The notes beneath the pieces were generated by a model. The model had not been told where the DNA came from. It saw only the letters and a list, made by a program, of their open reading frames with translations, and made no database searches. A stretch of DNA of 64,000 nt from Clostridiales bacterium 1_7_47FAA (lineage in GTDB: Bacteria > Bacillota > Clostridia > Lachnospirales > Lachnospiraceae). Shown piece by piece: positions 37,056 to 45,676 of this stretch. The stretch lies in contig DS990261.1 in NCBI GenBank assembly GCA_000155435.1, positions 921,987 through 985,986 of the forward strand, given 5' to 3'. Position 1 is the stretch's first letter. Each line of letters opens with the position of its first letter. The position numbers and the translations under genes were made by a program.

Positions 37056-38002
37056 ATGGAAAATTGAATAAGAATTTCTGGCAAAAGCACGGACATACTG
37101 TAATCATCTATATTTTCCTGTTAGCACTTATGGTGTTTGTCAGTGTATTTAGCGAGGATTTTTTTACACTGGGCAATTTTAAGAATCTGCTGCGGTCTTC
37201 CTTCCCTCTTCTGATGGCAGCCCTTGGGCAGACATTGATTATCCTTACTGGGGGGATTGATTTGTCCCTGGGGGGAATCGTGGCTTTGTGTAATGTGGTT
37301 TGTGTTTTAAGCATGGATCCGGATACGGTATTTGGATTTGTGCCGGCATTGTCAGCGGCTGTGGTGGTAGGCCTTTTATGCGGTGCTTTAAATGGAATCC
37401 TGATTACGAAAGGGCGTCTGGCACCGATTATCGTTACAATAGCTACCACGGCGGTTTTTGACGGACTGGCCCTGCTTCTCATGCCTAATCCTGGAGGAAG
37501 TGTCCATAGGGGGTTTGCTAAGTTCCTCACACGGGGATTATCGGGAGCCATTCCCTTTATCCTTTTTCTGTTTATCCTGTGCCTGGTACGCAGCCTTGCT
37601 AACAGCACCCCTTTTGGAAAAGCGCTCAGAGCCATTGGAGGAAGTGAAAATGCTGCATATTCCACTGGAATCCGTGTGGGAAAGATAAAATTCAAGGCAT
37701 ACTGTCTGGCTGGTGTCCTCTGTGCGGCAGCGGGGATATTCCTGAGCGCCCAGATGAACTCGGCGGATGCAACCATTGGTAAAAATTATGCTATGAATGC
37801 CATTACTGCTGCGGTAGTGGGAGGGACGGCCATGACAGGGGCGGTGGGGGACCCATTGGGAACCATAGCCGGTGTGTTCATTATCTCAATCATTAATAAC
37901 ATGCTGAACCTTTTTGGCGTTTCCTCATTTTACCAGTTTATATGCCAGGGACTCATACTGATTGCAGCCCTGTCTTTTGGTGCGGTTCATAAACGGCACT
38001 GA
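37052..38002 (+). CDS. RbsC-type ABC permease 1
   Basis: A 316-aa permease with eight or more hydrophobic segments and the family motifs LLMAALGQTLIILTGGIDLSLGG and GGTAMTGAVGDPLGTIAGV. It starts at GTG 37052, overlapping the ATPase stop. Two different RbsC-type permeases in this operon imply a heterodimer rather than the usual RbsC homodimer. Confidence 0.93.
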   Translation: MNGKLNKNFWQKHGHTVIIYIFLLALMVFVSVFSEDFFTLGNFKNLLRSSFPLLMAALGQTLIILTGGIDLSLGGIVALCNVVCVLSMDPDTVFGFVPALSAAVVVGLLCGALNGILITKGRLAPIIVTIATTAVFDGLALLLMPNPGGSVHRGFAKFLTRGLSGAIPFILFLFILCLVRSLANSTPFGKALRAIGGSENAAYSTGIRVGKIKFKAYCLAGVLCAAAGIFLSAQMNSADATIGKNYAMNAITAAVVGGTAMTGAVGDPLGTIAGVFIISIINNMLNLFGVSSFYQFICQGLILIAALSFGAVHKRH

Positions 38003-38035
38003 TAATTTTATGAGAGAAAGGTAGGGTGAAAGTTA

Positions 38036-39016
38036 GTGGTGGAAGAAAAAAGCAGGCGGACTTTAAATATACAATTCTTAAAGAAACGGACGGATAGTTC
38101 CCAGGTCATGGTCTATGTGATACTTGTCCTTTTATTATTGGCGGCCCAGATATTGTCGCCGGGATATTTAAAACCAACCCATATAGCGGGAATACTGAGA
38201 CTGGCATCTTTCATGGGAATCGCAGCTATTGGGCAGAACCTGACTATCCTTACAGGTGGAATCGATTTGTCAATCGCCAATACAATTACATTTGCCAATG
38301 TAATTGCAGCGCAGATCATGGTTGGGAGAAATGAAAATACGTTGACAGCCCTCCTGGCGGTCATTATGATGGGAATGGCGGTCGGGCTGATTAACGGTGC
38401 AGGGATACAGTGGCTGAGGATACCTCCTTTTATAATGACCTTGGGGGTGGGGACGGTCATACAGGGAGTATTCCTCATTTATACAAAAGGAGCGCCGAAA
38501 GGAAATGCGTCCCCTTTTCTCAAAGCAGTGTGTGGACAAAGCTTTATTGGAATCGTATCCGGTATTGTAATCATATGGGCTGTGATGGCTGCGGTTACCA
38601 TTGTATTCCTTAGAAGCACCCCATATGGAAGAAAGATATACTCCATTGGGATTAATGAGCAGGCGGCAAGGTTCTCTGGTATCCAGACCCGAAGGGTGAC
38701 TTTTAGTGTGTATCTTTTATCTGCTGTCATAGCGGCAATGACTGGTTTTTTTCTGGTGGGCTATACTGGTACCAGCTTTCTGGATGTGGGGACCAGCTAT
38801 AATACGAAAACAATAGCTGCGGTCATCATTGGAGGGACAGCGATTACCGGAGGCAGGGGGAGTTACGTAGGAACCATAGCAGGAGCTGTCATAATGACCA
38901 TACTGGATGACTTTCTTACAATTGTCAATATACCGGAGGCCGGACGCCAGATCATGCAGGGTGTGATCATAATACTTCTGGTACTTATATATAGCAGGGA
39001 AAAACATAAAAAATAA
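38036..39016 (+). CDS. RbsC-type ABC permease 2
   Basis: A 326-aa permease paralogous to the preceding one: GIAAIGQNLTILTGGIDLSIANT and GGTAITGGRGSYVGTIAGAVI. It has a hydrophilic 30-residue N-terminus. A GTG start at 38036 is directly followed by a second GTG; the ribosome site is weak, so the exact start is uncertain by one codon. It completes the importer and is followed after 27 bases by the LarA-like gene. Confidence 0.92.
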   Translation: MVEEKSRRTLNIQFLKKRTDSSQVMVYVILVLLLLAAQILSPGYLKPTHIAGILRLASFMGIAAIGQNLTILTGGIDLSIANTITFANVIAAQIMVGRNENTLTALLAVIMMGMAVGLINGAGIQWLRIPPFIMTLGVGTVIQGVFLIYTKGAPKGNASPFLKAVCGQSFIGIVSGIVIIWAVMAAVTIVFLRSTPYGRKIYSIGINEQAARFSGIQTRRVTFSVYLLSAVIAAMTGFFLVGYTGTSFLDVGTSYNTKTIAAVIIGGTAITGGRGSYVGTIAGAVIMTILDDFLTIVNIPEAGRQIMQGVIIILLVLIYSREKHKK

Positions 39017-39043
39017 ATATGCAGATACAGGGGATGTGCAGAT

Positions 39044-40318
39044 ATGTTACATAATATGAAAGAACAAAGGATATGGACCGGGTCAGGAAGACTGTCTTTG
39101 CTGCAGGCAGAGGATTTTCTGGAGCAGCTGGTAAAGAACCTTCCAAAAGCAGGGCACATCCTGCTGGTGCCGCCGGATATCACAAGATGCTATTCTTTTG
39201 GCGGGGTAATCACTGCCATCCTATATAGGAAACTATCCCCTTATAGTGAGGTGCACATCATGCCTGCGCTAGGTACGCACAGGGCCATGGGCCGTGGGGA
39301 GCAGATTCAGTTTTTTGGGGAGGATATTCCGGAAAAAGCCTTTTTGCATCATGATTGGAGGAGGGACACGGTAAGGATTGGAACGGTTCCAAAAGAGTAC
39401 TGTATGGCAGTTTCACAGTGTAGGTACACAGAAGAAATAGGGGTGGAGGTAAACCATTTTGTTGTAGACGGAAGCTATGATCTGATTTTATCCATTGGAC
39501 AGGTTGTCCCCCATGAGGTCATAGGGATGTCTAATTATACCAAAAATATATTGGTGGGGCTTGGAGGCAGACCTATGATTAACGGGACACACATGATGGG
39601 GGCGCTGTGTAACTTGGAAACAATCATGGGAAATACGGAATCCCCAGTGCGCGCGGTGTTTGATTATGCAGAGGAACATTTCCTGTCAGACGCGCCGATT
39701 GTTTATATGCTGACGGTAGCAGGTGAGGAAGATGGGGAGACAGCTGTTTACGGTTTGTTTGCAGGGGCATCCAGAACCGTATATGAACATGCGGCCGCAC
39801 TTGCTGGGGAACGGTGTATCATTCATGCAGGGCGGCCAGCCAGAAAGGTAGTAGCATATCTGGAACCAGAGGAGTTCTCCAGTACCTGGGTGGGGAACAA
39901 AGCCATATATCGCACACGCATGATGATTGGGGATGGAGGAGAACTGCTGGTCATTGCACCGGGCGTGAAAACCTTCGGCGAGGATCCGGAGGTGGATGCC
40001 TTAATCCGCCGGTATGGTTACAGAGGGACCGCTTATACCATGGGGTTGGTGAACCAGGGAGTGTTTCACGATTCTGCCATGGTACCGGCACACATGATAC
40101 ATAGTTCCTCTGAAGGAAGGTTTAAGATTACATATGCTGTTTCATCCCAGGGATTACAGGAGCCAGATATACAGAAGGCAGGATATGGATTCATGGATGT
40201 GGATCAGGCGCTGGAACGCTATCCCGTTGCCACGATGGAGGATGGTTGGCATATCATGCCTGACGGGGAGGAGATATACCTGGTCAAGGCTCCGGCCCTT
40301 GGATTGTGGAAGGTGTGA
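39044..40318 (+). CDS. LarA-like nickel-dependent 2-hydroxyacid racemase/epimerase
   Basis: A 424-aa member of the LarA (DUF2088) family. The residues that build the LarA active site are all in place with LarA-like spacing: D45 and R48 (PPDITR), H79 (GTHRAM), H157 (VVPHEVIG), the pincer-cofactor lysine K167 (SNYTKN) and H183 (NGTHMMG). LarA enzymes carry a nickel-pincer nucleotide and invert the carbon bearing the hydroxyl of 2-hydroxy acids. Homologues act on lactate, malate, sugar acids and related compounds. No larB, larC or larE cofactor genes are in this window, so they must be elsewhere. Last in the transporter operon, it probably adjusts the stereochemistry of the imported acid for the dehydratase or a dehydrogenase. 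Confidence 0.85.
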   Translation: MLHNMKEQRIWTGSGRLSLLQAEDFLEQLVKNLPKAGHILLVPPDITRCYSFGGVITAILYRKLSPYSEVHIMPALGTHRAMGRGEQIQFFGEDIPEKAFLHHDWRRDTVRIGTVPKEYCMAVSQCRYTEEIGVEVNHFVVDGSYDLILSIGQVVPHEVIGMSNYTKNILVGLGGRPMINGTHMMGALCNLETIMGNTESPVRAVFDYAEEHFLSDAPIVYMLTVAGEEDGETAVYGLFAGASRTVYEHAAALAGERCIIHAGRPARKVVAYLEPEEFSSTWVGNKAIYRTRMMIGDGGELLVIAPGVKTFGEDPEVDALIRRYGYRGTAYTMGLVNQGVFHDSAMVPAHMIHSSSEGRFKITYAVSSQGLQEPDIQKAGYGFMDVDQALERYPVATMEDGWHIMPDGEEIYLVKAPALGLWKV

Positions 40319-40343
40319 TATCTGTCAATGCCACATCACACCT
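40311..40343. terminator. Bidirectional terminator between convergent genes
   Basis: AGGTGTGAT (40311-40319) pairs with ATCACACCT (40335-40343). The hairpin contains the stop codons of both flanking genes. Confidence 0.6.
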
Positions 40344-42222
40344 GCTCCAGCGAATCCGTAATATGCCGCGCCGGTATCCGCACGGTGACCTCGGTCCCCC
40401 TGCCCAGCGTGCTGGTAAAGGAAAGGCCGTACATTTCCCCATACAGGCTTTTGAGCCTGAGGTTCGTGTTATAAATCCCGATATGCCCGGGGGAAGCCTG
40501 CTGCTTTACCCCGGCGTCCATATCCGCATGCCCCATATCGTGCATCAGGGTATCCAGTTTTTCAGGCGGTATGCCTGCCCCGTCGTCAGAGATGATGAAT
40601 TCGATATCATCCCCTGACTTCCATCCGGTGAGCAGGATGCTGCCTTTTTTCTGTTCCGTTGTCATGATGCCGTGTAAGAATGCATTTTCCACAATGGGCT
40701 GGAAGGTAAGCTTGGGGATGGTGTAATCGTAAAGCTCATCCGGCACATCCATCACGAAGGTGACGCAGTTGTCATAGCGCATGTTCTGCAGGCTGATATA
40801 AAGGCTCACATGCTGGAGTTCTGTCTCGATGGAGTTCATAAGCCCGTTGCGGCTTAAGGTCAGCTTGTAGAAACGGGACAGGGCCTGGATGGCCCGTGTT
40901 ACCTCCTGGTTCCTCCCGGTCTGGGACAGCCAGTTTATCATGTCCAGGGTATTGTAGAGGAAATGCGGATTGATCTGGGCCTGCAGGGCGCGGAATTCAG
41001 CGCGCCGCAGATTGTCCGCGGCATCCTTCTGGCTGTCCATGAGCAGGCCGATTTCCTCTGTCATGTAGTTGTAGGTGTCAGCCAGCACGCCAATCTCGTC
41101 ACAGCCTGTGTCACCGATGTCTAAGGGCTGGGGCCGTCCTGTGCGGACCTTTTCCATCTGCAGGGCAACGGTAATGATACGGTCTGCTATGGAGCCGGAC
41201 AGCTGAAAGGAGATGTACATGGCAATCGCCGTAAAGAAAAGGTAAATCAGCGCAAAATGCGTCATCATGTCCCGGCCAGCGTCCGTGATATGGAGGGCGG
41301 GAATCACGGAAACCATGATCCAGTCCGTGTCCTTGATTGGAAAATAAGCCGCGTAAGCAGAGCTGTCCATAAATGAAACCAGGGAAAATTCCTTTTCCAT
41401 GCCCATGCGTGAGTTGAATTCGGAATGGGGCATATAGTACATCCCGGCCAGCGCCATGTCTGATGCAGAGACAATCACATCCCTGCTATTGATGATGAAC
41501 GCGGCCTCGTCCATGACCGTCGCGTCCTTGCTGAGCACATTATCAAAGGAAGTCCTGGAAAAATAGACTGCGATATAGGCAGAAGCGCTTCTGGAACTGT
41601 CAATGGCAGGTTCGCTGTCCGAATATGGAATGCGCGTGATATATGCAAGGCGCCCATTCTTTTCCGCCTCGGTGGGGGACAGGTACAGTTCAGGGCAAAG
41701 CAGGGAAGTACTGTGGGAGGTGCTGTAAATCCCGTACCAGTAGCTGCTGGATATTGTGGACATGGGCAGGAACAGGGCGTTATTAATCTGGTTGTACTGC
41801 TGCAGGTCCCCGTACGCCTGGTCATCATAGTATATTTTCACATCTGTGATCAGGGAGGTGTCTGTCATGCTGCGGGCCAGATGGAAGAGGCTGTTCATCC
41901 TGGAGGTGGAAATCGTCTTATCCTTTGCATCCTCTATGGGGATACGGAACACGTCCTGTACAAACAGGGAGTTGGTTATGGTATCAGAGGATGCGGACAC
42001 ATGGGATATCAGGTTCTCAAGGGAATTGACGGTCTGGGCGGACAGCACCTGCTCAGAGCGTATGCTGTCCTTCATGACAATGTCATAAATGCGCAGGAAA
42101 AAGAAACCTGACAGCACTGCGGTGGGCAGCAGGATCAGGACGATATGGGATATGACCAGTTTCGTCTTCAGCCGCATATCATACGTATAGCGGTGGATCA
42201 GCTGTTGGATTGGATTTTTCAT
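40336..42222 (-). CDS. Sensor histidine kinase (YesM-type), second locus
   Basis: A 628-aa kinase with N-terminal helix (KLVISHIVLILLPTAVLSGFF), an extracellular Cache-like sensor region (about 50-300), helix 2 (about 307-330), HAMP, and the kinase domain with QINPHFLYNTLDMINWL and ENAFLHGIM, ISDDGAGIP, HIGIYNTNLRLKSLYG. Its ATG overlaps the regulator's TGA by one base (TGATG). It pairs with the AraC-type regulator encoded upstream and with the divergent binding lipoprotein at 43925-44959. It is independent of the pair at 28-31 kb. Confidence 0.92.
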   Translation of the reverse strand: MKNPIQQLIHRYTYDMRLKTKLVISHIVLILLPTAVLSGFFFLRIYDIVMKDSIRSEQVLSAQTVNSLENLISHVSASSDTITNSLFVQDVFRIPIEDAKDKTISTSRMNSLFHLARSMTDTSLITDVKIYYDDQAYGDLQQYNQINNALFLPMSTISSSYWYGIYSTSHSTSLLCPELYLSPTEAEKNGRLAYITRIPYSDSEPAIDSSRSASAYIAVYFSRTSFDNVLSKDATVMDEAAFIINSRDVIVSASDMALAGMYYMPHSEFNSRMGMEKEFSLVSFMDSSAYAAYFPIKDTDWIMVSVIPALHITDAGRDMMTHFALIYLFFTAIAMYISFQLSGSIADRIITVALQMEKVRTGRPQPLDIGDTGCDEIGVLADTYNYMTEEIGLLMDSQKDAADNLRRAEFRALQAQINPHFLYNTLDMINWLSQTGRNQEVTRAIQALSRFYKLTLSRNGLMNSIETELQHVSLYISLQNMRYDNCVTFVMDVPDELYDYTIPKLTFQPIVENAFLHGIMTTEQKKGSILLTGWKSGDDIEFIISDDGAGIPPEKLDTLMHDMGHADMDAGVKQQASPGHIGIYNTNLRLKSLYGEMYGLSFTSTLGRGTEVTVRIPARHITDSLEQV

Positions 42223-43775
42223 CAGAGCATCTTCTCCCTGTATTCAGAAGGGGACAGCCCCACGATTTTTTTAAATGCCTTGCTGTAATAATTGCCGTCG
42301 CTGTATCCCACCTTGGAGGATATGTCCGCTATCTTATAGCGGGGGTCGCTTAAGAACTGCTTGGACATCTTGATCCTGTAATCCGTCAGGTACTGGTTTA
42401 AGGTCTGGCCTGTCTCATTTTTAAATACCGTACACACATAGCTGGGGGACAGATGGACGTGTTCGCTTACATCCGGGACGGACAGGGAGGGCGCGGCGTA
42501 ATTCTGCTGGATGAATTCCTTAATCTGGAACACCACGGGATTCTCGCCCTGGCTGTCCTCCAGCTGTTCAAAGAACTGCCTTGTCTTGGCGCACAGCAGG
42601 TCATGAAGTTCCTTCAGGGTAGCGCACCCCATGACGCCCTCCCAGATGCTTTCCGTATTCAGTCCTTCTTTCTGCCACAGGGAAATGTAGTTGTTCATGC
42701 CGTGTTCATCCAGCTTGCTTAAATACTTATAATAGATATCCTTGACCTGGCTGGGACCCAGCACGTCATTGGGCACAAACGACTGGTAAAGCTGTCCTGC
42801 CAGTTTAAGGGCCTGGTCCTCCTGCTTTTCGGCCAGGGCCATGGAGAATTCCAGAAGCACGTCGGCCGGGGGATGGAAGGGGGCATTGGCCGTGTCCTTG
42901 TCCAGGATGAAACCATATTCATGGAAGAAGCTTTCTTTTAAATGCTCCTTTGCTTCCATATAGGAGATGTGTGCCCGCTCCATACCGCTGACCACCGGGC
43001 CTACGGAAACGAAGAAACGGGAGATTTCATTCAGCTGTTTGGACAGGAAGGCGGCGCAGTCATGAATCAGCTTTTCCTCCTGCCTGGCATCGGAATACAG
43101 GAAAATGATGATATAGCGGTCCGCCCGTATGAAATACATCTGTCCTATCCCCCTGTCCGCCAGCATGCTGCTGAATGAATCCCTGACCTCGTCCATCCTG
43201 TTCTCAGGAAGCAGGGTAACGGGGGTCTGGCTGTCCAGCAGCAGGGCGCTGAAACAGGTGGAGGAATTGATGGGAAGCCCAAGACTCCCAATCAGTTCAC
43301 CGGCCTCATCAAGGCTTTCCGGCTCCGGTTCGGTCAGCAGGAGGGTGAGATGGCCCAGCTGTTCCTTTTCGTGGCTTCTGGACGCGGCCAGGTGGGTGCT
43401 CATGGTCCTGCGTGTTTCCACGGCCTCGCCCAAAGCCTGTTTCAGCTCTTCCATATCCAGGGGTTTTTCCACATAACTTACGGCCTTCAGCTTGATGGCT
43501 GCTTTCAGATATTCCTTATCTGAGTAAGCGCTCATGAAAATGATGACAGTACCTGGATTGGCGGACAGGATCTGCTCCGCCATCTGGACGCCGTTCATCC
43601 GCGGCATCCGTATATCCGTAAGCACGATGTCGGGCGATTCCTTCAGGGCTGTTTCAAGGCCGTGGACACCGTCATCAGCCAGGAACACTCCGGATATCCC
43701 CAGACCCTGTAAATCCAGGCGGTCCCGTATGCCTTCCCTGGTCAGCTTCTCATCATCAGCAATTAGTAGTTTCAT
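42222..43775 (-). CDS. AraC-type response regulator (YesN-like), second locus
   Basis: A 517-aa regulator starting MKLLIADDEKLTREGI. It has phospho-Asp in IVLTDIRMPRMNG and Lys in VEKPLDM. The C-terminal AraC double HTH includes VSEHVHLSPSYVCTVFKNETGQTLNQYLTDYRIKMSK and YYSKAFKKIVGLSPSEYR. The middle 250 residues have no clear domain. It is the first gene of the leftward operon with the YesM-type kinase. AAAGGGACG lies upstream at a slightly long spacing. Confidence 0.92.
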   Translation of the reverse strand: MKLLIADDEKLTREGIRDRLDLQGLGISGVFLADDGVHGLETALKESPDIVLTDIRMPRMNGVQMAEQILSANPGTVIIFMSAYSDKEYLKAAIKLKAVSYVEKPLDMEELKQALGEAVETRRTMSTHLAASRSHEKEQLGHLTLLLTEPEPESLDEAGELIGSLGLPINSSTCFSALLLDSQTPVTLLPENRMDEVRDSFSSMLADRGIGQMYFIRADRYIIIFLYSDARQEEKLIHDCAAFLSKQLNEISRFFVSVGPVVSGMERAHISYMEAKEHLKESFFHEYGFILDKDTANAPFHPPADVLLEFSMALAEKQEDQALKLAGQLYQSFVPNDVLGPSQVKDIYYKYLSKLDEHGMNNYISLWQKEGLNTESIWEGVMGCATLKELHDLLCAKTRQFFEQLEDSQGENPVVFQIKEFIQQNYAAPSLSVPDVSEHVHLSPSYVCTVFKNETGQTLNQYLTDYRIKMSKQFLSDPRYKIADISSKVGYSDGNYYSKAFKKIVGLSPSEYREKML

Positions 43776-43862
43776 CTATATCAACGTCCCTTTCTGTCGG
43801 TAAACCCATAATGATGGCTTATATCATTATTTTAACAAGAATTCGATAATTTGCAATGAAAA

Positions 43863-43891
43863 TAGACAAAATCCCCTGTTAGGTATATACT
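43863..43891 (+). promoter_or_regulatory. Promoter of the second binding-lipoprotein gene
   Basis: TAGACA (43863-43868), 17 bases, then TATACT (43886-43891). Confidence 0.6.
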
Positions 43892-43924
43892 GGAAAAAGA
43901 AATTCATTGAAGGCGGTGGAGAAG

Positions 43925-44959
43925 ATGAAAGGCAGGCATGGTACATGGATACTTGCTGTGATACTGATGATAGCAGGGATTTTCATAAGTTCCTGTTATG
44001 GACAGCAGCTTCATGACAAGGGGACCTACGCCATTATCATGAAGTCCAGGGACAACTGGTATAACGAGCTGGCCAGCCAGGGATACCGCCGTGTCATAGA
44101 GGATGCGGGCAAGAACTGCATCACCCTGTATCCGGATGAGGCCACGGCACAGGAACAGGTCCGGCTGATCCGCAACCTGATCCACGAGCAGGTGGATGCC
44201 ATTGCGGTGGCTGCCAATGATGAAGATGCTCTGGCGCCGGTCCTCCGGGAGGCCAGGGAAAAGGGGATATCCGTGATTACCCTGGACGCGGACGTCAAGG
44301 CGGACAGCAGGAGCATTTACATTAAACCGGTGGACGCAGAAAAGCTGGGGCGTGCCCTGGTACGTTCCGCCTGTGACATATGCAGCGGCAGCGGCCAGTG
44401 GTGCATCCTTTCCGCGGGCAGCCGTTCCGCCAACCAGAATGAGTGGATGTACTGGATGAAAAAGGAACTGGAGGAGTCCGGATATAAGGACATGCGCCTG
44501 GTGGACATTGCTTTTGGGGAAGGCGTGTACGATAAGGCTGTAAAGGAGACGGAACGCCTGTTAAAGAACTATCCGGAGGTGAAAGTCATCTGCAGCCTGT
44601 CCACGGAGGGAATCAAGGCTGCCGCGGATGTGGTAAAAAAGCAGGGAAAAGAAAAGACGGTGAAGGTAATAGGCCTGGGCCTGCCCAGCCAGATGGCGGA
44701 ATACATTGGGGACGGGGAAGAGGATATATGCCCTGTGATGTACATATGGGACCCGGTGGAGATGGGAAAGGTGGCGGGCTTCGTGTCCATGGGGCTGTGG
44801 TCCGGGAACATAGAAGAACAGCCGGGGAAGGATATCCTTCTGGATAATGGCGCCGCATACAGGATAAGCACGGGATATGACGGCGGCCTGGAAATCATAT
44901 CCGGGGAGCCAATCCGTATCGATAAGGACAATATTGGGTACTGGGAAACGCGGTTATAG
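43925..44959 (+). CDS. RbsB/LacI-type substrate-binding lipoprotein, second locus
   Basis: A 344-aa lipoprotein. The start is the ATG at 43925 behind GGTGGAGAAG. The hydrophobic signal ends in ISSC. The type I binding fold includes YAIIMKSRDNWYNELASQGYRRVIE, DAIAVAANDEDALAPVLREAREKGI, VITLDADVKADSRSIYIKPVD and VKVIGLGLPSQMAEYI. It is divergent from a YesM/YesN pair with no ABC genes beside it. It is therefore either a sensory binding protein for that kinase or a binding protein for a distant transporter. The same gene set and logic occur at 28-32.5 kb. Confidence 0.88.
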   Translation: MKGRHGTWILAVILMIAGIFISSCYGQQLHDKGTYAIIMKSRDNWYNELASQGYRRVIEDAGKNCITLYPDEATAQEQVRLIRNLIHEQVDAIAVAANDEDALAPVLREAREKGISVITLDADVKADSRSIYIKPVDAEKLGRALVRSACDICSGSGQWCILSAGSRSANQNEWMYWMKKELEESGYKDMRLVDIAFGEGVYDKAVKETERLLKNYPEVKVICSLSTEGIKAAADVVKKQGKEKTVKVIGLGLPSQMAEYIGDGEEDICPVMYIWDPVEMGKVAGFVSMGLWSGNIEEQPGKDILLDNGAAYRISTGYDGGLEIISGEPIRIDKDNIGYWETRL

Positions 44960-45100
44960 GAAAAGAAAGGACAATTTTACGCCATTTAAAAAGATATTAC
45001 CATAGAATTGCAATGGTCTGCGTGCTATGATAAGAGCGTAAAGAAAAAGAACGGTATACAGATGAAGAATTCGAAATATACTATACGGAGGTGAATAAAG

Positions 45101-45328
45101 ATGAAACATATACTTGTAAAATTTGACCAGGCAGACCAGATCATTAATTTCGTCCGGATCATCAACCGCTATTCATATGATGCAGATGTAAAATGCGGCA
45201 GCCGTGTGGTCGATGCCAAATCAGTGGTCGGGGTGTTATCCCTGGCAAAGTCCAAAACAGTTGAGCTGATCCTTCACACAGATGAATGTGACGGGCTTCT
45301 GGAAGAAATCGCTCCTTATGCAGCGTGA
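45101..45328 (+). CDS. HPr-like protein lacking the phosphohistidine
   Basis: A 75-aa protein with the HPr fold pattern. SYDADVKCGSRVVDAKSVVGVLSLAKSK aligns with the HPr segment around Ser46, so a serine equivalent to the HprK target is kept (Ser41). At the place of the catalytic His15 the alignment gives Asp12, and the HARP motif is absent. It cannot carry phosphate from Enzyme I, but it could be a Crh-like regulatory protein acting with CcpA. GGAGGTGAATAAAG precedes the ATG. The region between 45401 and 45677 holds two CCTTT..AAAGG palindromes but no further gene that I trust. Confidence 0.75.
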   Translation: MKHILVKFDQADQIINFVRIINRYSYDADVKCGSRVVDAKSVVGVLSLAKSKTVELILHTDECDGLLEEIAPYAA

Positions 45329-45357
45329 TTGAACATGAATTCCCATACTTAAAATAC

Positions 45358-45401
45358 AGGAACCGGCCGGTTGCAGGATATGCACCGGCCGGTTCCTTTT
45401 T
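45358..45401 (+). terminator. Strong terminator after the HPr-like gene
   Basis: AGGAACCGGCCGGT (45358-45371) pairs perfectly with ACCGGCCGGTTCCT (45384-45397), followed by TTTT. Confidence 0.92.
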
Positions 45402-45435
45402 CCCTGGATTATCCTGCTTTTCTATATTTTACCAT

Positions 45436-45448
45436 CCCTTTACGAAAG
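45436..45448. promoter_or_regulatory. RpiR operator candidate A
   Basis: CCCTTTACGAAAG lies upstream of the RpiR gene. The surrounding TTTACC.TCCCTTTAC is shared with 46714-46734, upstream of the phosphonate operon. Confidence 0.45.
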
Positions 45449-45514
45449 TTTTATAAAACAATGGTATCGCTCCTTCTGGCAGGATGTGACAATGGACAGG
45501 AACCTGCCCGCAAT

Positions 45515-45540
45515 CCTTTGTACGGAAAAAAGTACAAAGG
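45515..45540. promoter_or_regulatory. RpiR operator candidate B (long inverted repeat)
   Basis: CCTTTGTAC (45515-45523) and GTACAAAGG (45532-45540) form a perfect inverted repeat with an eight-base spacer. The half-site resembles the palindromes at 45436 and 46722. It lies about 140 bases before the RpiR start. Confidence 0.5.
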
Positions 45541-45676
45541 GCTGCAGGGTCTTTGAACCGGACAGGAAAAATGACACTTGGGTACGGGGTGCAGGACGGA
45601 TGCTGGGATCCTGTAGAAAAAGTACCGGGCAGATAATTGGGGGTTCGGGAACAGAATCCCGGAAAGAAGGGGAGAA

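Noticed and set aside
45062-45094. Eleven-codon leader frame whose end overlaps the ribosome site of the HPr-like gene
   Set aside because: It could be a leader peptide, but there are no regulatory codons, no attenuator and no supporting structure.
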